Positions 36,421 through 47,394 are shown, counted from the stretch's first letter. The stretch: DNA of 64,000 nucleotides from Kappaphycus alvarezii (GCA_002205965.3 NADL03000533.1:372001-436000), one strand, 5' to 3'. The notes: a model not told the origin generated them from the sequence alone. Numbers and translations: made by a program.

Positions 36421-39400
36421 TAGCTGAGGTCTGTGAGTGGCTTGTAAAAGAATGTAAAAAGGAAATAGGACCAGATGAGATGATCCGCACCGCCACAAAG
36501 TCCAATCTAAACTTTAGTAATTTGTGAAGTTTATAGGTTCACTTGTGTGATCTCTACGAAACCCCTGAGTTCAAAGCCCAAGCCAAGTAAGGAATTCTGC
36601 ATAAGGCGCTAATTGAGGATAAACTGCTCTCTGATTTTCTACTCATAAAAGGCCCTCAACATTTGAACTATCTGAAGTGCACTGTTGCCGCGTTCGTTAA
36701 GAGTTCGGAGACATTTCGTTCACTGGGTGAATTACCAATCGAAGACCCTATATCGACATCCCTCGTGTATCTCGGGAAGAATTATCTGAGGCCAGATATC
36801 AGCCCAGCGACTTTGTAAGCCGTGAGAAGAGAATTGAAAAATTTAGAAGAACGACTGGAAACGCGGTTCGGCAATCGACTGGACATGATAAAACTGCAGT
36901 TTAAGAGTCCTACTCTAACCATGAACAAAAAAACAGTCCGATATTTAGAAGGCTACAGAATGCTGCTTCGATTGCCATAAGCCTGTAAACTTTTCAAATA
37001 CATGCCTAGAAAATACACACTAGAATAATTTTTGCGGTAAGTGTGGTCGCTGCAGTCGTTATGAAAGCAGCTGCTGGAGTAAAGATAATAGACTGTAAAT
37101 CGTCTCTGGTGCACGACCCTTATTTGGACATGAGATTAAAATATTACAAAAAAGAAGGATGATAAACTGAACTGCACTGATATCGTATCTACCGCTGAAG
37201 AGATTGGCCAATCAAATGTGATAAAAGGGGATTCAGAAGGTTTTTTGCTATCAAAGGAGCCAGGACTCGATCATTAAATGCTTCAGTAGATTCCAGCGCC
37301 TGTATTTGTCCGGAAGAATAGATTTAATCAAGTTGTACCACTAGCATATACTGCTCTAGAAATGAAAGTAAAACTAAGGAAGAAATTCAAAGATACACCA
37401 AGAAATGTATTAGGGTATAAGAAGACGTAAATAGGTGGCCAAGCTCGCTTCTGCGCCAACTAGAGTTAAGGTTGGGGATGTATTAAGGGGACACAGAAGA
37501 TGCGAGTAAATAGCTCAAAAATATTGTGAAGTCCATTAAATCCAGCAAGGGGAAGAAACTGTTTCCTAACTCGGCCTTGACTGCACAAAGAAGTCTTAAA
37601 CAAGTACAGTTGAAAATTTTGCTGAAGAAATATACCAAGCTCTTTTCCGTCATGATTAGGTTCCACATTTCATTTCAGAATGTTTGGTGACAAATCTCGA
37701 CCTCGAAATTGTTTCAAATAACCGAAAGATAGCTCTTGCGTACGGAACTGTATCAATACTTCTGGGTACTTCTGACAACGTTCCCGTATTTTCGCGTACC
37801 GGTAACTTGGTATGGAGATTTCTTGGTATATCTGGGTTACCTCTCGATGCAATCTTTGACAGTCCGCCAATAGAAGAGTTCGGGAAATGCTTTGACCTTG
37901 GTGTCCAAAGTGTATCAGTGATAATTGACTTAAGAACCTAAATCTCCTAGACATGGATAGAAGCGTGAGATCAGAAGAACTAAGAGATACAAGAAATGAA
38001 AATTTTCACTTCTACCGATGACATTTAAGATCCAGGGTCAAAAAAAGTTCGAAGAAGGAAAATTTCATGACAAAAAGGATACTGAACACAGCGAGGGATT
38101 TTTATGATTCTGTGTGGGATGCAGTAGAAGACTGGGATTTGAAGGCAAACTTGAGCTCTGAACTCGTTGCAGTTTGTGATATCTTCGGATTTGAGTACAT
38201 TGTTAACAGTATGAAATGTGAATATTCATCCGAAGAAGCATTTGATTTGTCGCCTATCAAAACCAAAAATATGCATAGTGAAACAGAATTGGACCATCAA
38301 GCAGATAAGCGAAAGGTCACCAGCAAGAAGAGCAAAAGGTCGCGTATATTAATAAATAACTGAAACACCCCCTTCTATTGGGTATAAGAAAACATCCAGG
38401 ATATTAATATCTTTCGGAGTCATTGCATGGAGCGTTTCCGATTGAAGACAAGGAATTGTACCGGTCACTCACTTGAACGAGCTTACCAATACTCAATCAA
38501 TTAAGCATAAGTATAAACGTTAACATTCAAAATATGACCAGTGTATTTCATTAAATATTACAAATATGGTTGAAGTTGACATAATTCGGCCAATCTCGTC
38601 ACTATGGTCATTTACTGTCATTGTTAGGCCAAAAAATGATAAAAGGTTCGATTTTCACATCAACCATCGACAATGAAAACAGGGAATGATACTGGATCGA
38701 TTTCCTATTGCAAATATGAAAGGAATAGTCGAATATTTGAAGGTTCGAAGACATTTCACTTCAATTCTTTTGTACGCTGGCTATCTTTGGATTCCCTTGG
38801 ATGAAAATTGCAAGGAGAAAACAAACAGTCACAACCAAAAGCGGTACATTAATAGTGCCTTTCGGTGTCATTAATGCATTAGCCACATTCCAAAATATTG
38901 AGAATGAATTTTTTAGACATCTATACTTTATAGGAAGCATATTGATTATATTTTTATATTTTAAAAATCTGTGGATGAGAAATTTTCGGATATGAGGACT
39001 TTAAAAGCTAAAATATCAAGAAACGCTTTACAATTAATTGAGAAAATGATTATTTCCGCGATAATATATCAAGCTAATGAGCCACATTGCAGCTGGAGAG
39101 TAAGCGAAGTTTGGCTCACAAAAAAGAGAAAAATATAAATGTAGCCAGTAATTCGCTTAAAGATGCTCGTTCGAGGTGTCCTTGGTCTACCTTCGTAATA
39201 TCAACGGTTCATCAAAGTTTTCGCAAGGTAGCAGCACCACTTCGTGCTATAACATCGAAAATGGGTAGTTTTCCGTAAAAAGAGAAATAAAATCCGCATT
39301 CCACGAACTTAGAATTTACGTGTATCTTCAGTGCTAATATATATGGATTTGAAAACCCCACTTTAATGGAAGTTTATACTTCAGATCTATTTTGGAGGCA

Positions 39401-40250
39401 AATATGTCCTACAATGATTAAAACAGAAGACGATAACCCTTCCAATTTGCAAGTAGTGCGTTATGCGATGCAGAGAGTAGATACTCCGTTTATAAGGATT
39501 CAGTAGCTTTCGTTTTGTGTTGACAAAGAATCTTGTTTACCTGTTATGACTTGGAAAGTTTATTCTCATAACTGACCACCAGGTACTTGAGGTGGCGTTA
39601 CAGAAGACATATTTACGTCAACGGTTGGCTAGGTGGCTTGAAATTTTGGCAGAGTACCGGTTTGCAATGTTTCATAGACCTGGACGCAGTAATCAGCCTG
39701 ATGATTATTTATTTCGTTTGAAAACCCGACTGAATCCGAGTAGTTTCCTTCACGAGAATTTCGTTCCAAAATTGCGTCGAAAAACGTTTGACTCTAATAT
39801 CCAAGAAATCTTTTGATTTTTTAGGACTTAGAAATATGAGACGTCGACATGAGGCACAGAGAATGAGCTCGAAGGAAAGATTGAGCCTTTCCACTTTGTC
39901 AAAAATATATTTCACTCCTCACGACAAAAAGGTCTTGACTCGTAGCCCTATCGAAAGAGAGAATAAAGATATTCGGTACATTTCACGGTAAAATAGAAAA
40001 CTAAGGTCTCGTAACAACGAAAAATACATCACGGAAAGATTTTAGTGGCTCAACATCGACAACAATGTTCACAATTTCATGAAAATCTGTGCCCCCTGTC
40101 AAAATTTCACTCCGACCAAAATCTACAAAAATAAGCCCAGTTTACCGATCTCAGGCTCTTTCTAAACTTTCTCAATCAAATTTGTCGGCAAGCCGGAGGA
40201 AGCATTATATCTTTTCTGCTCCGCAATATCTCCGAGGAAGGGAACAATGT
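36420..40250 (+). mobile_element. Ty3/Gypsy retrotransposon fossil 2
   Basis: Plus-strand parts in order: Gag-like stretches at about 36420-36830 and 37080-37440; reverse transcriptase at about 38580-39000 (ILDRFPIANMK at 38689, YAGYLWIPLDENCKEK and TTKSGTLIVPFGVINALATF beyond); RNase H at about 39540-39760 (RLARWLEILAEYRF then FHRPGRSNQPDD); and the integrase zinc region at about 40040-40140 (HNFMKICAPCQNF). Reverse transcriptase before integrase gives Ty3/Gypsy order. It is heavily broken, with many breaks, and old. No LTR pair was found. It is a separate insertion from the 3.8-7 kb fossil. Confidence 0.85.
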
Positions 40251-40633
40251 GTAAGTCATTGAGTCAAAATAAGCATATATTTATGTTTACAGTAAATACA
40301 CGGACCTCAATTATTTTATGAAACTCACTCTTGCTGATGCATTTCTATCTTTCTTAAAGACATCCATTTCTATGTTATCTTCCAGGTGAGTTCGTATATC
40401 ATCTATATTACTTCCACTCTTGGAATATTAGGAAAGTTTGCCGAAGAAAATTTATTTAGCTCTTATCCCGATGTTATCAGACTTCTAAATGAGACCGCCA
40501 TGTAGAGAAAAACTTTGGGTAATTTAATATTTGGAAAGAAAAGTCATTCTCTGAAGTATAATCACAATTTCCATTAGGGGTTGAGGTGAGTAGGTGTGAT
40601 CTTACAGGGTAGGTTTTTTGCAGCGTAGCCGCT

Positions 40634-40945
40634 TTATACAAAGTGAAGTGCTAAAGAGGCGTAATTACTTTTTGGAACATCACGTTGGTAATCAATTGCA
40701 TCCGCATCCGTTTGAACGGCCGTATATCTTATCAATAAAATTACAGACGATAAAAGAAACAGCAGAAGAAAGATGAAGAACTGTGACTGTAGTCTTGGGC
40801 GGGTGGGTTTATTGGTAGGAGACATGTCTTTTATGCAGACGCCTGTTTTCTTCATCTCGAGATCCATCATTGACCTCTTCATTGTTAAACCCAATGTCGA
40901 AGTTTTTCTTTCAAAATCGAAATAATACAGATGATTTTCCTCCAT
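40634..40945 (-). other. Open frame with one hydrophobic segment
   Basis: A 103-codon minus-strand frame includes FFIFLLLFLLSSVILLI, a plausible single membrane span, with a basic segment before it. However, the conserved reading frame of the neighbouring repeat (see 40960-41105) is a different one, so this frame may be accidental. A TATATAAG word lies 35 bases before an ATG at about 41102, but that ATG is separated from this frame by two TAG codons. Confidence 0.25.
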
Positions 40946-40959
40946 GAATCCATATTCAC

Positions 40960-41105
40960 TGTACGAATCGATTTGCTACTAAATATTTGAAGACTGGTCC
41001 TCTTTTTCGACGAGTGACTTTTCCATTCGTAATCTGTTTCGTCCTCTAAATTCTGTTCCGATATTTAAGGAAGCAGATCTTTTTTCTGCTGCTGAACTCA
41101 TGCAA
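40960..41105 (-). repeat. ~145-bp repeat, minus copy
   Basis: On the minus strand this matches 42318-42480 on the plus strand over about 150 bp, starting at a shared TTGCATGA word. Translated in the frame open in the other copy it gives ISEQNLEDETDYE against ISVHNLKDETDHE, so the repeat once encoded protein. This copy carries a 4-base net length difference that shifts the frame after its ATG. The family is unknown. Confidence 0.6.
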
Positions 41106-41193
41106 GTTCAAAACATCTGCTTCGTCTTATATATTTTTGTCAACAAAACCGACAAAGATGGAAATCAAGCCCACGACCCTTGCGAGATTTCTT

Positions 41194-41224
41194 CATTTGG
41201 TACCCTCCAAAAGAGTACCAAATG
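41194..41224. repeat. Short inverted repeat
   Basis: CATTTGGTAC at 41194-41203 and GTACCAAATG at 41215-41224 form a perfect 10-bp stem with an 11-base loop, between the ~145-bp repeat and a dispersed-repeat copy. Confidence 0.85.
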
Positions 41225-41244
41225 ACAGAGATGAAACCATGAGG

Positions 41245-41690
41245 ATGAGATTTTCCGAACTAGTTATCCCAAGATGGAGTTATTGCAAGCGGAAAAAGTG
41301 CTAAGATGGCGTAATTGCGGAAACACAAAGGTATGGATCAGAACCTAGGTGCAAGGAGCTGAAATTATGTCTAGAAGGAGCAGTATCTACCAGTTACTCT
41401 CAGTGACTAGCGTAAACGAAACTGTTCCTATATCAGAAGTTGAATTTGAACTTGGCAACTATCTGAGTCTACACTTGAGGTTGCCTGCCAACTTGCTTGA
41501 CTTCCCGTAAAGGAAACGGTTTACTCAGATTATTTGGACTTTTAGGCTTACCCTATGGTAAGAAAAATACAAAGTGAATACCATGAAATGCATTCAAATG
41601 AATCTTGTGGACGATAAAGGCTAAGAGAAGATACTCTCAGGATAAATATCTATATATACCCTGACAATCTAACCCTCGGTTCAGAACCGA
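41245..41690 (+). repeat. Dispersed ~450-bp repeat, near-complete copy
   Basis: Starts near GGATGAGATTTTCCGAAC and carries GAAGTTGAATTTGAACTTGG, GAGGTTGCCTGCCAACTTGC, GGTTTACTCAGATTATTTGG, TACCATGAAATGC, CTTGTGGACGA and GAAGATACTCTCAGG. All are shared in the same order with the copies at 3215, 10375 (inverted) and 22525. Together with copy 2 it gives the best estimate of length, about 450 bp. Confidence 0.7.
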
Positions 41691-42318
41691 ATAATCCTTG
41701 CAAAATACCTAAAACTTCAATGCAAACCCTGTAAATTCTCTGGAACAGCTCAAGATCTAAGATATCCCCCATAGATATCCCCCATAGATATCTAGATCTT
41801 CCGATCCTTTCTCATGATTCTCAACCTCATCTCATACCTACTCGGAGAGTCCGAGCTTACAATCACACCTTCACTCTTATTTCCGTTTTCCACAACAAGT
41901 CCCCACGGTTTTACACCAATGGCATCCAAGGGATCCCCTTGTCTTTCTAATCTTCGGACTCCTCCACATCTACCCCTGCATCCTCCGCCTCCCACGGAAC
42001 TTGACGACAAGCGCACTCCCGAATGCGTTCCTGATCCATTCTACTGAATTATTCTTCAAATCCTCATTTCCCATGGGCCGTCAAAGCTAGGCCATTGATG
42101 AGACGCGATGAATTGCTTGATTTCCTGATGGAGACATACAGGTGAAGGTGGTTCATGTTGATGGCAAGTAATGAGGTGTGTAAGTGAGATGATAGAGTAG
42201 TTGATGGCAGACATAATGCTTCAAAAACGTTTCTATAGTACTTTTAATCGGGGCATGTGTTCAATAATTTTCACGGCCTTGGTTGAAAGGAAATTATGCA
42301 AGGCAATGTGGCGTCTTT
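41690..42318. other. Stretch without recognisable gene
   Basis: Contains a small tandem/palindromic patch around 41760-41800 (AGATATCCCCCAT twice, then AGATATCTAGATCTT) and a Pro-rich plus-strand frame at 41814-42047 with no known domain. Confidence 0.4.
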
Positions 42319-42480
42319 GAATTTGCATGAACTTAGCGGCAAAAAATCTACTTCATGAAATATCGGTACATAATTTAAAGGACGAAACAGATCACGAGTT
42401 GAACGGTTTCTCTTCGAAAGAGGAGGAGCAAATCTTCAAACATAATATATGTAATGGATCTGTACAGAGAATTTGGATTC
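42318..42480 (+). repeat. ~145-bp repeat, plus copy joined to LINE-B
   Basis: Plus-strand partner of 40960-41105. Here the frame is open: it begins MNLAAKNLLHEISVHNLKDE and runs without a stop straight into LINE-B coding sequence (LPGAKYWIYCTLAPGLRTHI) after 42480. The junction may be chance, or the repeat may be part of an upstream piece of a LINE-B-related element. Confidence 0.5.
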
Positions 42481-43345
42481 GCATAGGAAAAGGACTTCAC
42501 GAACTTCAAGCATTAAGAGCCTCGATCCATTTACCAGGAGCAAAATATTGGATTTACTGCACGCTGGCTCCCGGTTTGCGGACACACATCCCTACCAGGG
42601 AGTTTTCTGTATGGTGTCATTTCTACTGCCAAGTCCCGTCTTTGTACCAGGGACACTGTACCCCAGGCCCTTACGCCCTGAAATGTTAGAATTCATGGGG
42701 ACCACCTGTTGAACTGTCAGTACTGCAGATGCCGCATCGCTCGTCAAGACGCTCAAATTCGATTATGGGCGGTCGATCTTTCAAAAGCTGTCTGCCACCC
42801 TGTGGTAGAGCACAGGCCACGAGTGGGACATCCTCAGCGCCCAGACATTCAAGCAGTGGGATCTCATGGTAGGATAGATTTCCTGGATGTTACTTTCGTT
42901 AGCCCCCTTGTCCGGTTTTATTCCCGAATCAGGAACTTCAACCCCGAAACATCCCTGAATGCGGTCCAATCTGCAAAACTTACAAGCTACGAAGGACTAC
43001 TTTCTGCTGAGAGAATGTAAAGGCTCGTAGTAATCCCTGTATTTGTTCTGGGAGGATGGCATCCCGGAGGCATACGCTTTCGTCGCGGATTTGGCAGCAA
43101 ATATGGCCACGAGGGCAATGGAAAGCTTCTCGAGAGCCAAAATGGTCCGCATGCTCAGAAAAGCCGCCGCGCAAGCTGTACTGTCTAATACGACATGCCT
43201 CCTCGAGTGCCGTGACCCGCCCATGTAGTAACATGACCACCAAGGCGCAGACCCGTTTCTGGTTTCTCCTTTCCCTAGATTCCCCCCACTAGAAGTGTCA
43301 GACGACGAAGTAAACTACCCCATCACCCCCCCCCTATCAGGACTT
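42480..43345 (+). mobile_element. LINE family B (subfamily 2), endonuclease end and UTR
   Basis: The plus-strand frames read LPGAKYWIYCTLAPGLRTHI, then the zinc region (NCQYCRCRIARQD), then HPQRPDIQAVGSHGRIDFLD followed by VTFV. RPD ... D-VT is the restriction-like endonuclease core. Then comes a C-terminal part with ATRAMESFSRAKMV. Two frame changes separate these blocks. The UTR ends AGACGACGAAGTAAACTACC then CCATCA and a C run (43301-43332), the same terminus as at 11852 and 12135. It is 5'-truncated (no reverse transcriptase) and inactive. Confidence 0.8.
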
Positions 43346-43618
43346 CGATTTTGAAAGAAAACGTTTGGTGATTGGTTTAAACATGGAGCGGTCAATGATT
43401 GTTCTCAGGGTGAAGGAAAAAAGCGTTTTCATGATTCCCTGTTGCGCGGTCAGGTTCTTGAGAGCGAATGCTGAAACCGCAATCTATTTTACAAAAATAT
43501 TATTGGGATCATGGGAGGTTCAATTTCTGCGACATATAACGAGGCTGATACCTAGAACACTTGTATGGTAGACCGCATCCACGTGAAATTTTGTGGCCGG
43601 CGCTGGTGGTACCTTACT

Positions 43619-43790
43619 CTACCAGCTAATAGAGGGGAGGCCAAAAAGCAAACAAGCCGCATTGGTGGTTACTGCCAATGCGGAGTATCGCCGTAAGAGA
43701 ATACCTTGCACCTTGTAAATCCGTTCCATAGCACCACTAGAGACGTTTCTCACAATTTCTAGTAACTGGAATCCTCTCTTCACCAGGTTG
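43619..43790 (-). mobile_element. LINE family B C-terminal fragment
   Basis: On the minus strand, EIVRNVSSGAMERIYKVQGI and ALAVTTNAACLLFGLPS correspond to the last 50 or so residues of other LINE-B copies (RNVAVQAMETYGMVRA ... AAVMSNAACLLSG). Only this tip is present. It abuts the LTR that starts at about 43818. Confidence 0.6.
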
Positions 43791-43817
43791 TTAAAAGATG
43801 GAAGGTGTGGGAATGTG

Positions 43818-44200
43818 CCTGTTAAGTGTTGTAACATCGCTATCGATTTGATGTGACAAGATGTTCTCATGTGTAATTGACAAGCTGTTTACCTGATGTG
43901 TTTCTGATCTGACAAGATGTTTACATGCCCGAGATGAGATGTTAATTGTGGCTCAGATGGATCGCTGTGTATACCATATTGTGGGAGGTCGCATAGACTT
44001 TTCTCTAGTGTTGAAGATTGGGGTCTCTTTTGAGGGGTCCTTTAGAATAAGGGACTCTACGTATGTGTTTAAGCAGGTGCGAATGAGCCAAAGTAGTAGA
44101 TTTCCCTAGGAGGTTTTAGTATAAATAGTTGGGCTTGACTCAGAATAAAAGGGATGCTTGAGTCAGCATTGACAAGAACAACCACAGTGGTATCAGACTC
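43818..44200 (+). mobile_element. Copia-type LTR with primer-binding site
   Basis: A unit of about 369 bp starts TGTTAAGTGTTGTAAC and ends AACCACA at 44186. It holds a TATA-like AGTATAAATAG near 44120 and AATAAAAG near 44145. One base after its end stands TGGTATCAGACTC (44188-44200), close to the TGGTATCAGAGC primer-binding site complementary to initiator tRNA-Met used by many Copia elements. The internal region that follows (to about 44640) has no recognisable Gag, so this is an LTR plus leader of a broken element. It is in the opposite orientation to the Copia fossil at 19-22 kb and need not belong to it. Confidence 0.65.
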
Positions 44201-44886
44201 ACAAGCAATCGCCTTCAATATTCAACAGTGCCCTTCTGTAATTCCTTCATTATACCGTAGTAAGGGCGAATATTATGCAAAACGCAGTCCCCCGTGAGCG
44301 GATGATGACTGATTACACTTTAATCACCTTGTTAGTAAAGATAAAATTATGTGAACATACCTTTTTATCGTTCTGGTAATTTAGTGTGAGGGATTAGCGA
44401 AGCCCAGAGTATTTGACCAAGCGAGTGCTTATTGGTGTTCCGCTTAATCCCATGGTTACGAGGAAAATTTGTGCAGATATGCCTCTCCGTCGCTCAGCTA
44501 GGTGTTTGAGAGCGAATGTGGAAGAGGAGTCTTGGCAATCCGAACAATTTACACACAGGTGCGTTTAGAGAGTCCTTGGCCCAATTTAATCCAACCAGCC
44601 GCTGCATTTGGACATCGTAAGCAGTCAATCATCTGAAACTAGCGCTAGTATATTCTTGTTTTGGTAGGTGGCAGTAGCGAATGAATTTGCACCTTCGTAC
44701 TTCTGCATCGGCTGTTCTCCCACTTCGCATGAGGAATTCCTGATTCGTGGAGCACAAGTTCATTTCGACGTTTTGTACATCACTTCATTCGTTCACAAGT
44801 TATTCGTTTGCAACGCAAATTCATGCTTGGGATGCTTATTCGAAAACTGTAATCTCTGGCATGTATTTTCTCAATTATTAGTGGAA

Positions 44887-44931
44887 AGTTCTGGGTGTCT
44901 TTACTGTCCAGTAGTAAAGACACCCAGAACT
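44887..44931. repeat. Perfect 19-bp stem hairpin
   Basis: AGTTCTGGGTGTCTTTACT at 44887-44905 and its exact reverse complement at 44913-44931 flank a 7-base loop. It sits just before the inverted LINE-B 3' ends. It could be a transposon end or a recent palindromic mutation. No gene is nearby. Confidence 0.95.
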
Positions 44932-44944
44932 GATCGTCCAGTTG

Positions 44945-45100
44945 AAAGTTATATTCGATCTATCCTAAAGTTTTCCAGACAACGACAATCGACTCAAAAA
45001 TGTATGCTAACACAGTCATGGGGAGGAACTAAGTCCCCCAAAAGGCTGCCTTCAGGCCATCCGTCAAGCAGGCCGCATTGGACATGACGGCTGCTGCTTT
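44945..45100 (-). mobile_element. LINE-B 3' UTR, left arm of an inverted pair
   Basis: Carries the minus-strand LINE-B 3' UTR (TCGATCTATCCTAAAGTTTT, ACAATCGACTCAAAAA, CCGCATTGGACATGACGGCT). It ends where coding sequence would begin. It is the mirror image of 45300-45458. Confidence 0.75.
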
Positions 45101-45299
45101 ATTAGTCGGCTACTAATAAGCTAGGTCGCTACTGACTTTATGCACTGTTCGAAAATGGGAATAAGAGCTATATTGATAGCGGTATGAAACTAATGCATTT
45201 ATCTCTGTGCAACTCATCCTTTTCATATGATTGCCGAAAACATCAACATCGTCTACACATGTTAGCCAATTTAAAAACTACGACACGGTCCCGTCGGCC

Positions 45300-45458
45300 G
45301 ATGGTCGGCCTGAAGGTAGCATTTTAGGGAGCGTAGTTCCTCCCCCATTACTGTGTCGGTGTACCCTTTTTTAGTCGATTGTAGTTGTCTGGAAAACCAT
45401 GGGATAGATCGGATATATCTTCCAAGAGTAAGACACCCAAACCTTTTCCCCCTTCCAG
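45300..45458 (+). mobile_element. LINE-B 3' UTR, right arm of an inverted pair
   Basis: Plus-strand LINE-B 3' UTR with the full terminus (GGGATAGATCGGATATATCT, TCCAAGAGTAAGACACCC, AAACCTTTTCCCCCTT). The two arms, about 150 bp each, enclose some 200 bp (45100-45300) that includes a small stem TTATTAGT/ACTAATAA at 45099-45119. Either two truncated LINEs landed tail-to-tail or a foldback unit uses LINE ends. Confidence 0.75.
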
Positions 45459-45459
45459 T

Positions 45460-45950
45460 CTGACGCGGTTAAGTTTATTGTCCGCAGATAAATTGTACTC
45501 AGTCGTCATTCTCAGGACGGAAGCTAAACTCTTATGCGGGATACAGGCTGCCAAAAGTTTTTTCCGTAGAAACTTCGGAAAGGAAATATCGTAAGATACT
45601 AGGCAGTGTGATTTACTGGACGGAAATACTAGCGATAAGGCATTCCATCCGTTGCTTTAGATATCTCATAGGTCACCCTACAAATTCAAGAGATTTTAGT
45701 TGACACTACTTCCATTCCTGCGAAATCTGCTAACGGCACTGAATACGCCTCTGTCAAAGGCATTGCTTCTACACTTAGATCTTCTAACAAGATAATCTCA
45801 AACTGACATAAGCCTAAATGGCAATAAGATGAAAGATAAGTCGGAAGGGAATCCTCAGAAAAGGTACAGAAACCGTATCAGGTTGACGATGCAGGGGGCT
45901 GTAAATTCTAGCGAGCCGAATCCATTTATTTTGGTTTCATCCCTTTTAGG
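45460..45950. other. Stretch without recognisable gene
   Basis: Mixed sequence with no supported coding region, RNA gene or repeat match. Confidence 0.45.
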
Positions 45951-47260
45951 CTGCAACCACTGGCTTCTCGGGTTTCGGTTTGGGCTTCTTGGGTTTTGAG
46001 TGATCGCATCCCTTTGGGCCTGATATAACTCTCATTTCAGCGTCGATAACTTCAAGAAGTTCTCGATATTTCTCGATCAATTTTGGTCTTGTTGTACTCT
46101 GCTGAGCAGATCTAAATGAAGTCAAATGCGTGAGTTATTCGGTATCCCTCAGCACGCCTTCCCCTTTTACTCTGCGCCAGAGCAGATCTGTGCCAAGGTG
46201 AAAGTAGGAATTGGTTTCGGTATTTGGGAGCGATCAGTAACACAGGGTGAGCTGGTCAGTAGCACAAACGAATCTCAGCGCTTATTACATACATCTCAGA
46301 GAGCCTGAAACGTCACTTTTATAGTAACTTTCGAAAAGGATATGTGAAACCATGTTTGCCATCTAGACAAAGGCCTTAGTTAATGTTACAACAATCATGT
46401 GATCTGGACGTTTTACAGCACACACCAATGCTTGTTTGGGAATTCTTCTCATGATTGAAGCTTGCAAAGAAACTGGCCATTAAATTTATCATTCCAAAGG
46501 GCGCAAGCGTTGTGGGGTACAGAAGAAGGATTGAAGACGACTTCTTGTGGAGGGCAATGAAGAAGATATTTACAGGGCACTGGGCAACTTTGTTATTTGA
46601 AGCACCTATCTCTTAGTCAAATGTGCAGTACAGCTGGGCTTAATTTGGATTGATTGCCTTCAGAGCGGCAAATGTTTGTCCCTATGCTTAAAGTACAAGT
46701 TTCCGACCCTTTCCCTTCTAAGAAATTGATAGAGCTGACTACTAACTTCAAATAGTGATCCAGAACATGACATTCCTCCTTTGTATTTCAGTTGAGATAT
46801 ACACGTGCGTACCCTTTGTACTTGAAGAGATGACCAGACAAAGAAACTTGCCGTCATAGTAACCTGTAATACAGCAGGGAACTGTTCGGTTGAAGAAATT
46901 TGGCAGAATCAGGTGAACTGAGGCTTTTGGGTACCTGATAGGTCCTGTTCCTTGAAGAGGGGGAGGGTAATCGTGAAAAATGACGCCATCCGTTAGCGTA
47001 AAAATATAGCTGTACTGCACAGGTGTGTGTACAGTACTGTACAGTGCAGTACAGTACTGTGCAGTACATGCATACACTGTATTTTGTTCTTTAGACTGCA
47101 ACGGGACCTCCCCAATTTCAACAGGTTGTGCATCATTGCTATGTACATATACAGTATAATACTTTACTGCGTTAGTGCTGTACCGTACTGTGCTGTACGT
47201 AGGAAACAGCACTATTTCAAACGTTATGTTAAAATAATGTACTGTACAGCAGTGCAAAGT
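45950..47260 (-). mobile_element. Unclassified coding element, copy 2
   Basis: Colinear with the element at 12948-14330. On the minus strand its C-terminal stretch (about 45948-46130) reads EKYRELLEVIDAEMR and ends HSKPKKPKPKPEKPVVAA; copy 1 has NKPKKPRPKPEKPAVAA. Further up, TACAAAGGGTACGCACGTGT near 46800-46820 matches TACAAAGAATACGCACGTGT of copy 1. The region beyond, 47030-47250, is again dense in TGTACAGTACTGTAC-type words. It is broken, with several breaks, and more decayed than copy 1 in the middle. Family unknown, treated as a fossil. Confidence 0.45.
47030..47250. repeat. GTAC-palindrome-rich zone
   Basis: TGTACAGTACTGTACAGTGC, AGTACAGTACTGTGCAGTAC, GCTGTACCGTACTGTGCTGT and ATGTACTGTACAGCAG occur within about 220 bp. 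The same word family forms the 46-bp palindrome at 14257-14302, in the same position relative to the coding part of the unclassified element. Confidence 0.85.
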
Positions 47261-47281
47261 CAAAAAATTGTTAAGCTAATG

Positions 47282-47394
47282 AACTTCTGTCGCGATCAAC
47301 CGACGACTACTCAACCGTTCCTGGCTCGGATAGAATTTTCCCCTTTTGAGGGCCGCTAGCCCCCCCTTTCCTGCTTGGTAAAGTCTTCTTCTTC
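47282..47394 (+). mobile_element. Short TTC-tailed retroposed insert, copy 1
   Basis: A 113-bp block is bounded by a perfect 11-bp target-site duplication, TTAAGCTAATG, at 47271-47281 and 47395-47405. It ends in a TTC repeat. Its last 74 bp recur at 59571-59644 with about nine differences. The shared parts include CTGGCTCGGATAGA, TTTTGAGGGCCGCTAG and CTGCTTGGTAAAGTCTT. This is either a SINE or a heavily 5'-truncated LINE with a (TTC)n tail. It encodes no protein, and I see no tRNA-like A and B boxes. Confidence 0.85.

Noticed and set aside
40634-41105. Small membrane-protein gene with an upstream TATA box
   Set aside because: Two TAG codons separate the ATG from the hydrophobic frame, and the frame conserved with the repeat copy at 42318 is a different one.
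40960-41105. UAG read as glutamine (variant genetic code)
   Set aside because: The intact LINE-A frame gives no support, and stops of all three kinds are scattered through decayed elements, which ordinary decay explains.
46748-47263. 171-codon minus-strand open frame
   Set aside because: Its first half is translation of the GTAC-rich repeat zone (Tyr/Thr/Val-rich, low complexity). It is not a separate gene, though its later part overlaps the unclassified element.
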